Assembly (NCBI GenBank): GCA_023678885.1
Contig: CM043013.1
Span: 15,656,791 to 15,720,790, forward strand
Direction of reading: 5' to 3'
Length of the DNA: 64,000 bases
Origin: Pogostemon cablin
Taxonomy: Eukaryota > Streptophyta > Magnoliopsida > Lamiales > Lamiaceae
The position numbers and the translations under genes were made by a program. Below, in pieces: positions 35,754 through 45,479 of this stretch. The notes below the pieces were generated by a model. It was not told the DNA's origin and did not search any database. It saw nothing but the letters and a program-made list of their open reading frames with translations. The first letter of the stretch is position 1; each line of letters begins with the position of its first letter.

Positions 35754-36913
35754 TGTTGGATTGTATACTAAAAGTCTAGCTTTAGTATGAACAATGTCAT
35801 AACAATATTTGAAATGAGAATCATTGATCAAATGATTGCATCTTATAATTTATTTTATATGCATGATGTAATAGTCCATTTACTTTATATTGTAGATAAT
35901 ATGTTGTGCGACAACACGCATAAGATCATATTATCGGTTTCATTATAAAGTATAAACAGATGCTCACAACTGAGATAGAAGGCGACTCTCTATCGGTATG
36001 GTTGTAGTGTGGTTTGGTATTAGCTTGTCTTGGCTGTAGAATCACATTAGTGCACTTATGTGTATTGAGCAGGACGGCTTGAGGTCGTTCTTCTTATACT
36101 GACTATATAGTAGAATTTGATCTCTGTTATTATGGAAGTTCGTGCTCTTAATCCGTATACAATAACCTCGACACGTAGGGTAGTATGTATTTCTTTGATT
36201 CATCAATGGGTGAGATTTATAAGTATTAAATCAATATACTCGGTGAGCTGGGAAGTAGTGCTGTCTCTATGGTGTGCTGTTGATTGTAGAAGGAATCCAT
36301 GTCCGTCATAGGTTGATGATGTCCCCTTGAGGAGCTCATAAGGTTTATCATGTAAATCTTGCAAGTGGATTAATTTCCGGCATGATAATAAGGTTGAGTG
36401 TACTACTCTCGGATGAGATATTAATTAATTTGAGTTGTCAGTAACTTAATTAATTAATGGATATTGTATATCTTAAACATGGGGAGACTGTCGGGCTTAT
36501 AATAAGAAGGAGCCCTGAACATAATTTTGGGATTGGACGGGTAGTGCAGTAATAATATTTTAGTGGACTATATTATTATTATTGGATTTAATTAAAGCTT
36601 TGGGCTAAGCTTGGTTAATTAAATTCAATTGAGGCCCAGCCCAATTTCTCCTCCTGGTCCCTGCTGTAGCCCAACTACATAAGTCATCTCAGCTCCTGTT
36701 AACCCTAAGTCAGTGCCTCATTTGACAGTTAGAAAGAACACAACAGCAGGATCACAATTGGGACATACAGTAGAAGATCAGAGGTAGTTCTCTGCAGTTC
36801 ATCCTCTACACCAACCCAGAAGTACGGTAAACAAGTTTCTAATTGCTTCCGCTGATTTGTTTGTCTGTTAATCCTAACGGATCACGTTGAACCGCACGAT
36901 CCAATTGCCAACA
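35754..36913 (+). repeat. 5' LTR of copia I
   Basis: 1160 bp, TGTTGGATTGTATAC to CCAATTGCCAACA. A TATA-like ACTACATAAG lies near 36675; the 3' copy keeps ACTATATAAG. Confidence 0.95.
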
Positions 36914-36915
36914 AT

Positions 36916-36927
36916 TGGTATCAGAGC
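36916..36927 (+). promoter_or_regulatory. Primer binding site of copia I
   Basis: TGGTATCAGAGC, complementary to the initiator tRNA-Met 3' end, two bases after the LTR. Confidence 0.95.
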
Positions 36928-37534
36928 GATGGTTTTGGGATGAAACGTGAGACGTTTAGGTTGGATTTTGCCTTATGTGTGTTGATGGTTAAATTGATAG
37001 CATGTATGAATCTGGTTATTTGATTATTTAGTTAATCTGGTTTTAATCAGACTGTTTTCAATTTTCACCATGTTTTCCAATATGATTTGTGTGATTACTG
37101 TTGATTGTTTATTGCTGTACACATCTTTCTTTCTCCCAACTATCACACTGGCCACATCTTAACACACACACACGCCGTTCTGATGATGATGGAGGAACGA
37201 AAATGATGGAACACAAGAAAATGCAGTAATGACTATCTAGCACACAAGAACGTCAATCAGTCAGTCAAACAGCGTCGGAGCAGGCTGGTCGGGAAGATCA
37301 GTGGTGATCGACTGACCGGCGTGCGACTGATCAATGGTGAATCCGCTTCCGGGCGTGCTTCCTGACGCGCGTTCGGGTAACCATGGCGGGTGGTGGCAAT
37401 TGAGGGAGCAGACGGTGGGATCGGCCGATCTGTTGTATGACGGAAGATCGGTGATGGCGGCGCTGGTGTGGGCAGCAACCACAGCGGCGACTTCACGGCG
37501 AAGGTGGTTCTTGGCGATGCGTCGGCGCGTCCTG

Positions 37535-37539
37535 GGAAT
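37535..37539. other. Target site duplication of J, left copy
   Basis: GGAAT, repeated at 44320-44324 directly after the 3' LTR. It lies in the GC-rich leader of copia I. Confidence 0.93.
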
Positions 37540-38089
37540 TGTTGAGAGTGAAATTTCACGTATTTTAGGTCTCACATTATACCGTTTTTGATAGAATGTG
37601 GCCATGATTTTGTATAGAATGGCATGGTTTTCATATCTTGCATAATTAAGATGCTACTAAGGTGTTTTGTTGAGTTTTGAAGGGTAAAACATGATCAAAA
37701 GTTCAAAGTTGGAATGAGGAGTTAAAGTGAGAAGGAATGCTGAAAAATACAGTCCATGTTGCACAAATTTCTGTATTCTTATAGAAGTCCAAATTAATCA
37801 CATGATATATGGTTGGAAAGCCACAGAAGAGAGGGTCGTTTTGACGTAAAGAACACCCCAATTGGATTCCAAACGAGAAAGTTATGATCAAAGTGCTAAC
37901 GTCGCACATGCTGTACCGAGCAGCCACTTTGCATGACTTTTTACATATTCAAATGTTATAGTTTCTGAGAGTTCTTTATATGGATAGAAATTCAAGGAAA
38001 AGAGGAACGCGTGAGCGCAAAAATCATTCAAATTGGAGTTCGTATGAAGAAGTTATGCTCAAAACGGTGAAATCGCGCAGTGCAGTTTC

Positions 38090-38285
38090 TGCAGCTCGGC
38101 GGGTAGCTCGCGGCGAGCAGCCCTTCCACGTGGCCAAAGGCTGCCGAGCTCGAGTCCCTCATAGCCCACACGACGGACCCATTCCAACCATATGCTGCTC
38201 GGCTGGTTTGGAGGCCGCTCGGCCATGAGCTCGGCTCGAGCCAGGTGCCGAGCGGCCCAAAATCGAGCCCAGTCGGGGCCTGTTC
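38090..38285. repeat. GCTCGGC / GCCGAGC island in the U3 of J
   Basis: GCTCGGC, GCCGAGC, GAGCTCGG and similar words recur in both orientations just before the TATA box GTGTATATATACC at 38296-38308. The second copy is at 42891-43086 with TATA near 43097. Confidence 0.8.
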
Positions 38286-38295
38286 GATGCAGCAG

Positions 38296-38308
38296 TGTAT
38301 ATATACCC
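38296..38308 (+). promoter_or_regulatory. TATA box of J's LTR
   Basis: GTGTATATATACC, about 10 bases after the motif island and within U3; transcription should start about 30 bases downstream. Conserved in the 3' LTR. Confidence 0.75.
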
Positions 38309-39524
38309 TCAAATCGCGATTCTGAAGCAGTTTCGATCGCGAAAAAGCCCTACATCAGTCCTAGAAACAATTAGGGAGATCGAGACCCAAATTGGAGAGA
38401 ACCCATCGATAATCCATCATCAATTCACACCTCCAACACTTCCATATCAGATTGACAACCTGATTTCACCATCCATCCACTTTCAAGAGGGTTCCAAGTG
38501 CTAATTGAGGGAGAATCGAGCAATTGGAGAGACGGAGAAGGAACGAAAGACTACGTCTACACTAGGGTTTCATAATTCCTTTCTTTTCCTTCCTTTTACT
38601 TTGATTTTTGGTATGAATTGCTTAGCCATGAGTGTTGCTTGTGACCTCATGGGCTAATTCTATATACAGTTCTAGGGTTTGATGGATTGATTTAATTGAT
38701 TTGGGGATTTAGACTAAAGATTGAGATTTTATGCAGTTGAGCTTTTGATTTTACTTATTTTATTAAGACATGCTTTTCTGCTTCGTAACGTCTTCATAAT
38801 ATATTCATGACATCCGCTATAATGCTTGGATTATTGTGTTAGCTTGTGTGCGTTCATGATTGGTATTGTCTATCTGTTAGGGATTAGAGTAGCTCCGCTA
38901 TAAGCACTTTAATTTCATGAACTGGTTAATCAAATACTTGATTAGTTTATTGGAACAATGCAATTAGACAGTCAAGTAGGAAGTGAATAGAACCTTGTAG
39001 TAACTCCAGAAAATATCTTGTTAGTCAGGCTTACCATCCGGAGGTATTGTTGCTTGCTTTGATTAGTATCTAGGAATAAGGCTTGGTAATATTTGCGCAC
39101 CTTAGGATTTAAACCAGATTAGACTGTTAGCTTTGAATCGAATCATATTCGGTAGGATAACAGGGATATGTGGTGTATTTTCAGTGAAACTGCATGAATG
39201 AGCAATCGTAAGTTTAATAACCCAAACTAATTGCTCAATACCTGATTCCTTAGAACTGTTCGTTATCTCTTGATTAGAAACTTGCTTTTATTTAATTTTA
39301 TTGCTTTTAATTATTCAGCAATTTATTATTTAAGTATTTTAGTTAATTCGCAACAAAACATTGAAAATCGGTTACCTTATTCTGATTAAGCTAGTATAAT
39401 TAGAAAATAAATAGTTAGATGTCCCTTGGGTTCGATAATTTAACTTGGTCACTTACCGCTACAATTGATATCCTTCATACTTGGGGATTAAATTATAGTG
39501 CGCAATAAAAGCCTATCAAGTTTT

Positions 39525-39543
39525 TGGCGCCGTTGCCGGGGAC
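39525..39543 (+). promoter_or_regulatory. Primer binding site of J
   Basis: TGGCGCCGTTGCCGGGGAC, complementary over 18 bases to the plant tRNA-Asp 3' end, six bases after the LTR. This primer is typical of Athila-type elements. Confidence 0.95.
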
Positions 39544-39656
39544 GGCTTAATTATTTATTTTTCTTTTATTGCTAGTTTAATTAGGACTTTTTATTGCTTT
39601 TTTTATTTTTCTTATTTGAATATATTCTGACTATAAATTATCTTTGAGGTACTGAG

Positions 39657-40151
39657 ATGGGCGAAATATTGAAAAAATATGGAAATCAAAATGTTATGAA
39701 TCCTTCTCCATGCATAGACGAAATATTGAAACGCTATGAAAATCAGAATAATATGGTTCCTACTCCATATTACATGGATGAGAGGAATTATGGTTATGAT
39801 TCTCTAGTGAATCAAAGTCCTTCTCAGTATTACAATCAAGTCAGATATGAAGATGAATGCTCTTGTGCTTACAATGCAAATTCATATCAACCTTATCAAG
39901 AGAACACTTATTCTGGATCGATTGGAGTTTCCCAAGAATTACAAGACGCGTTTGATACTTCCATCAAGAAGCATGAAGAAAACATGGGAATATTGGAAGC
40001 TCTAGAAAGAAAGATGAAAGTTCAATCGCAGGAGAGGGAAGTTGCATCGCAGGAGTTTGATCAAAGAACGAGAGACATAAACAATCTTCTTGCGAACATC
40101 AGTTCAAGTTTAAATTCTCAAGGTCAACAAGAGGAAAGAATGGATGTTTGA
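39657..40151 (+). CDS. ORF1 of J, gag-like N-terminal protein
   Basis: 164 residues, first ATG after the primer site. It opens with a duplicated unit (EILKKYGNQN / EILKRYENQN), then a Tyr/Asn/Gln-rich stretch, then a predicted coiled coil (about residues 100-155: KKHEENMGILEALERKMKVQ). This resembles the linker and coiled-coil part of Athila gag; no capsid block or zinc knuckle is visible. It could let the product co-assemble with a partner's Gag. It ends by overlapping ORF2 by eight bases in another frame. Confidence 0.6.
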   Translation: MGEILKKYGNQNVMNPSPCIDEILKRYENQNNMVPTPYYMDERNYGYDSLVNQSPSQYYNQVRYEDECSCAYNANSYQPYQENTYSGSIGVSQELQDAFDTSIKKHEENMGILEALERKMKVQSQEREVASQEFDQRTRDINNLLANISSSLNSQGQQEERMDV

Positions 40152-40692
40152 GGAAGATATTGTTGTTCCATTGTGCCCTGGAATGCAATTTGAATGTCAT
40201 ATGCTGTCGTTTGAGGAAATAGAACTCGAAGAGGAGTCCACTCGATTAAGTCAAGTGGTTCCACTTGAATTGAGCTATCAACTGGAGTCAATTGTTGAGG
40301 AAGAAAAGAATGAAGAAGCGCAAAGCCATGAAGCAACCGAAGAGGACTTGAAGAATGAAATGAGCATTTCTAAACCTTTAAACTCTTTAAGTTGCATTGA
40401 ATTTAATGATATTGTTTCTATTGACTTTGTTTCACCTTATGATTCCTCTCATATTCTTAGGGATAGAAAGGAACTAGAAGAGAAGTTGGAAATTTTCGTC
40501 GGAAGAAGGAATAAGTGGTGGAGTAGAATGAAGAGGTTGATGAAATTTGATCTTAACGTGGTTGGCAAGGTCAAGATAAATTTTAAGATTGCCAACGAGG
40601 CCATCCCTTGCCATAAGTATTGGATTGATGAAGAAGCACAGCGATTAGAATACGATGGAAAGGATGAAAGATATCCATGGCCATTCCGATGA
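40144..40692 (+). CDS. ORF2 of J, acidic then basic protein
   Basis: 182 residues in the +1 frame relative to ORF1 and overlapping its end. The N-terminal half is strongly acidic (LSFEEIELEEESTRLSQ), followed by EFNDIVSIDFVSPYDSSHIL and a basic region (GRRNKWWSRMKRLMKF) and ends DERYPWPFR. The conserved post-pol block (GACGTTAAAC...AGCGC) follows within 60 bases, so ORF2 occupies the position of the pol C terminus and may be a remnant of it. ORF1 and ORF2 could once have been one frame, or be joined by frameshifting. Function unknown. Confidence 0.6.
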   Translation: MFEEDIVVPLCPGMQFECHMLSFEEIELEEESTRLSQVVPLELSYQLESIVEEEKNEEAQSHEATEEDLKNEMSISKPLNSLSCIEFNDIVSIDFVSPYDSSHILRDRKELEEKLEIFVGRRNKWWSRMKRLMKFDLNVVGKVKINFKIANEAIPCHKYWIDEEAQRLEYDGKDERYPWPFR

Positions 40693-42303
40693 GCTTGAGG
40701 TATTACGTCGTGACTCTCCGACGTTAAACATGAGCGCCTGTTGGGGGCTGTCCCTCCCGTTTTAATTGCTTTTCTATGTCTGTGTTGGTGTAATAATTTT
40801 ATTAGGTATTGCTCGACTACGGTATATACTTCTTTGCAAACTTAGTTTCTCACTTTGTTTGATCTAAGTTTGGGGGGAGGTTACGTACATACCTTGTCTT
40901 GTAGTACCGAAGTAAAATTTTTGCATTGTGTTGTTGCTTGGAGGGTCAATTTTTTGCGGATTTTTAATATTTTCAATTTATTTGATGATGTTGAGGGTTC
41001 GATTTTTTGCGATTTTCCAGGTTTCGTGTTGTTTTTGTTTGTGTTTATTTGTTTTGTGTTAATCCTAGTGTTGGTATAGTTGATTTTTGGTTCTCTATGA
41101 TGATTTTCTGATTTTTCTTAGCACTTGATTATATGTATGATTGTGATTGAGAAACAATTTAATATCGTGCTTTGATATTGAGATGCTTGAAATTTGATTA
41201 TGTGCAAGGATGATTAGCTATGTAGCTTGATTAGGTTTGCTCGTTTATTCCTATAGCCATGTGAGATTTTGAGCCTTTTAAAATCATGACAAATTGCATG
41301 ATTCAGTTTATTCTTATGAGTATCGTTCATACGCACGTATTCTAGAACTTGGCTTTTTATCTTGCTTGAAGCTACGTGTTTGACTAGACAATAGGAAATG
41401 ATCTTAGGCCATCTTTGTTTTTTATTAGTCACTAGCCATATTATTTTTCTACCTAATGAAATATCCATAGTCAACCCTTTTGAGCCTAAAAGCCTTATTT
41501 GTTGGAAGCCTACGTGATTAGCCAATTGATCCCTTTTGCTAGCCTTTTAAAAATCCCTACCTAGTAGAGAGTTGAAGGAGTCAATTTGGTATCTTGAGAA
41601 GAAACATAAAAGGAGAATAAGTTGGAAGTGATGAAAATTGTTGAAAAGAGTAGTTAAATTGTTGCATAAAGGGGTAGTGCCCGAAACTGGTACCCCATGA
41701 AAAGGGTAGTGCCTGAAACTGGTACCCTTATTTGAAAAAGAAAAAAAAAAGAAAAGAGGGAAGAAGAAAAAAAAAAAGAAAAGTAAGGATGTGGTGTTCA
41801 AAAGTGAAGGAGGAATCAAATTTCAAGAAGCATTGAAGAGCGTTGAAGAAGAAAGAAGAAAGTAAAGCTGTTTGTTGAGAAGCTGTAAGTCTTCTTTGAT
41901 TCTCTACTAGTGATTGAGTCACCTTATCCATATACTCCCTACCTTTACCAAAGAGCCAACATTACAACCTAATGCAAGACCTTTGTGATCCTATTGTTGA
42001 AATTATTCCTTTAGTCGAGAGTTGAGATGATTGCCAAGTTTATGGTTATGCGTGTGTTTGAATTGACTTTGAGTGTAAACACCTTACCCTGAAGTGTATA
42101 TCTCACACTTGAGCGATGAGCGTAAATACTACCCGTGAGAATGGTGGATGAGCATTCCGAAAAAGTGAAGTAGTTGATTTGAATTGTATGTTCTTAGATA
42201 GATGGTTATCTTAGTATTTGAAGTATGATTTTTGAATTGTTATATTTTCTTGGATGTGAAGTTGTGAAATTTCCTCTCAATTACTCTATTGGTTTTATAT
42301 GTC
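40693..42303 (+). other. Non-coding tail of J
   Basis: It contains the post-pol block at 40720-40760, a polypurine-like run CTAAGTTTGGGGGGAGG at 40864-40880, the doubled GGTACC block at 41672-41727, a purine run rich in GAAAA at 41735-41790, and blocks shared with A. No convincing ORF. Confidence 0.75.
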
Positions 42304-42340
42304 GTTGCCTCGGGACGAGCAACAGGTAAGTTTGGGGGTT
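42304..42340 (+). promoter_or_regulatory. Hairpin and polypurine tract of J
   Basis: GTTGCCTCG-GGA-CGAGCAAC (42304-42323) forms an eight-pair stem with one bulged C, followed by GGTAAGTTTGGGGGTT (42325-42340), the plus-strand primer, directly before the 3' LTR. K has an equivalent hairpin. Confidence 0.85.
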
Positions 42341-44319
42341 TGTTGAGAGTGAAATTTCACGTATTTTAGGTCTCACATTATACCGTTTTTGATAGAATGT
42401 GGCCATGATTTTGTATAGAATGGCATGGTTTTCATATCTTGCATAATTAAGATGCTACTAAGGTGTTTTGTTGAGTTTTGAAGGGTAAAACATGATCAAA
42501 AGTTCAAAGTTGGAATGAGGAGTTAAAGTGAGAAGGAATGCTGAAAAATACAGTCCATTTTGCACAAATTTCTGTATTCTTATAGAAGTCCAAATTAATC
42601 ACATGATATATGGTTGGAAAGCCACAGAAGAGAGGGTCGTTTTGACGTAAAGAACACCCCAATTGGATTCCAAACGAGAAAGTTATGATCAAAGTGCTAA
42701 CGTCGCACATGCTGTACCGAGCAGCCATTTTGCATGGCTTTTTACATATTCAAATATTAGAGTTTCTGAGAGTTCTTTATATGGATAGAAATTCAAGGAA
42801 AAGAGGAACGCGTGAGCGCAAAAATCATTCAAATTGGAGTCCGTATGAAGAAGTTATGCTCAAAACGGTGAAATCGCGCAGTGCAGTTTCTGCAGCTCGG
42901 CGGGTAGCTCGCGGCGAGAGGTCCTTCCACGTGGCCAAAGGCTGCCGAGCTGGGGTCTCTCAGAGCCCACACGACGGACTCATTCCAACCATATGCTGCT
43001 CGGCTGGTTTGGAGGCCACTCGGCCATGAGCTCGGCTCGAGCAAGGTGCCGAGCGGCCCAAAATCGAGCCCAGTCGGGGCCTGTTCGATGCAGCAGTGTA
43101 TATATACCCTCAAATCGCGATTCTGAAGCAGTTTCGATCGCGAAAAAGCCCTACATCAGTCCTAGAAACAATTAGGGAGATCGAGACCCAAATTGGAGAG
43201 AACCCATCGATAATCCATCATCAATTCACACCTCCAACACTTCCATATCAGATTGACAACCTGATTTCACCATCCATCCACTTTCAAGAGGGTTCCAAGT
43301 GCTAATTGAGGGAGAATCGAGCAATTGGAGAGACGGAGAAGGAACGAAAGACTACGTCTACACTAGGGTTTCATAATTCCTTTATTTTCCTTCCTTTTAC
43401 TTTGATTTTTGGTATGAATTGCTTAGCCATGAGTGTTGCTTGTGACCTCATGGGCTAATTCTATATACAGTTCTAGGGTTTGATGGATTGATTTAATTGA
43501 TTTGGGGATTTAGACTAAAGATTGAGATTTTATGCAGTTGAGCTTTTGATTTTACTTATTTTATTAAGACATGCTTTTCTGCTTCGTAACGTCTTCATAA
43601 TATATTCATGACATCCGCTATAATGCTTGGATTATTGTGTTAGCTTGTGTGCGTTCATGATTGGTATTGTCTATCTGTTAGGGATTAGAGTAGCTCCGCT
43701 ATAAGCACTTTAATTTCATGAACTGGTTAATCAAATACTTGATTAGTTTATTGGAACAATGCAATTAGACAGTCAAGTAGGAAGTGAATAGAACCTTGTA
43801 GTAACTCCAGAAAATATCTTGTTAGTCAGGCTTACCATCCGGAGGTATTGTTGCTTGCTTTGATTAGTATCTAGGAATAAGGCTTGGTAATATTTGCGCA
43901 CCTTAGGATTTAAACCAGATTAGACTGTTAGCTTTGAATCGAATCATATTCGGTAGGATAACAGGGATATGTGGTGTATTTTCAGTGAAACTGCATGAAT
44001 GAGCAATCGTAAGTTTAATAACCCAAACTAATTGATCAATACCTGATTCCTTAGAACTGTTCGTTATCTCTTGATTAGAAACTTGCTTTTATTTTATTTT
44101 ATTGCTTTTAATTATTCTGCAATTTATTATTTAAGTATTTTAGTTAATTCGCAACAAAACATTGAAAATCGGTTACCTTATTCTGATTAAGCTAGTATAA
44201 TTAGAAAATAAATAGTTAGCTGCCCCTTGGGTTCGATAATTTAACTTGGTCACTTACCGCTACAATTGATATCCTTCATACTTGGGGATTAAATTATAGT
44301 GCGCAGAAAAAGCCTATCA
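42341..44319 (+). repeat. 3' LTR of J
   Basis: 1979 bp, the same length as the 5' LTR, ending GCCTATCA before the GGAAT target duplication. Confidence 0.96.
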
Positions 44320-44324
44320 GGAAT
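44320..44324. other. Target site duplication of J, right copy
   Basis: GGAAT, matching 37535-37539. Confidence 0.93.
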
Positions 44325-45479
44325 CACGGACTGAAAACGGCAGATGGAAGCGGCTCTTGGTGGTGAACGATAGAGAGTTCTGGACGGCGATGGAGTTCAC
44401 ACGTTGGCTGTCGCTGCAGACTTTACCTTCCAGGCAATTCCATGGCAGACCAGTCGTGGTGTGTGCACGGCGAGACTATCGAGGCTTCTTGGCGCCGGAG
44501 TATTCTGGCCAGCGAGCGAAGCGGCGGCGTCATAGATGAAATGGGTGGCGCTGGAGAAAACACAGTGACTGGGCGGCGCTGGACTCCATCGCGTCTCACC
44601 GGTGAGACGCGATTAGCCGATCCGGTCAGTCTGCATGCATGACTGTGGGTCGATGGGAACGTCGCCTGCGGGCGCAACTACGTTGCTTGCACGGCGGTGT
44701 CCTGGCAGCTCGTCTCTCACAGTGGTTGCAGGCGCTGGAAAGGAAGGTCGTGGTTGGGCCTTCCTTGCTGTGGCTGGCGGACGCTGCTGGAAGGTCTTGG
44801 CTGCGGAGAGTACACGGCAGTGGGCTGACGACGCGACTCCGACGGGCTGACGGCACCACCGCCGAGAGCAGCGGTGCCGAATTTTTCCTCCGAGCAGCGA
44901 CTGCCATGTGGTATCAAGAAGCGACGGCTGGAGAGTTTTAGGGCAGCCTTGATGATCTTACTGGCTGTCTGATGGGCCATATATTTTTTAATAGCTGGGC
45001 CGATTTGGGCAGGGTATGGGTGTCTCATATTGGGCCCAAATTCAGTAATTAATAGAGGGCTGCCCATTTTTTAATTTGGTTTTTTGGGCTGAGGTCATGA
45101 GCCTAAATTTTATTAAAATGGTTATGGGCTGCTGGGCTATTTTTTATTATTGCTGGATTTAAATTAATTGTGGAGTTGATGTTGGGCCAGGTTAAATATT
45201 GGGCTAGACCTTAATGGATAAATTGGCAGGGTAAATGGGCTTAATTATTTAATTAATGGGCTGCTCATTTTATGCTAATGATGTCTGGGTCAGCTGGGCC
45301 TATTTAATTGATCCAATATATTATGCAATTAATTAATGTTATATAACTGATTAATTGATTTAATTGTCAATTATTGTTGTATATGTAAAAGACATGTTCT
45401 ATGTAATTTATTTAAATTGTTGTTAATAGAAGCATGTCTAAGTTGTATATTTTATTCTGGAATATTATATGCATGTTAA

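Larger units (their letters stand above)
37540..39518 (+). repeat. 5' LTR of J
   Basis: 1979 bp, TGTTGAGAGTG to GCCTATCA. About two dozen differences from the 3' LTR by eye (roughly 1.2 per cent), with ten of them inside the 38095-38260 motif island. Small ORFs at 37703-37927 (minus) and 37980-38504 lie in the LTR and recur in the other copy; they are not genes. Confidence 0.96.
37540..44319 (+). mobile_element. Element J: non-autonomous Athila-related LTR retrotransposon
   Basis: 6780 bp with 1979-bp LTRs, a perfect tRNA-Asp primer site, two short overlapping ORFs, a long non-coding tail and a polypurine tract. Protease, RT, RNase H and integrase core are absent, so it needs an autonomous partner. 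Its tail resembles A's (including the doubled GGTACC block), which makes an A-like element the likely partner. It is inserted in the leader of copia I with target duplication GGAAT. Confidence 0.92.

Noticed and set aside
37980..38504. ORFs in J's LTR, repeated at 42685-43305
   Set aside because: Within the LTR, spanning the island and TATA box; no domain or family resemblance.
41728..41931. Phe-rich minus ORFs
   Set aside because: Complement of the GAAAA purine run in J's tail; low complexity.
44626..45067. Overlapping ORFs in the GC-rich leader of copia I
   Set aside because: Open in several frames on both strands, Arg/Ala/Ser-rich, no recognisable domain; reported as a composition anomaly instead.
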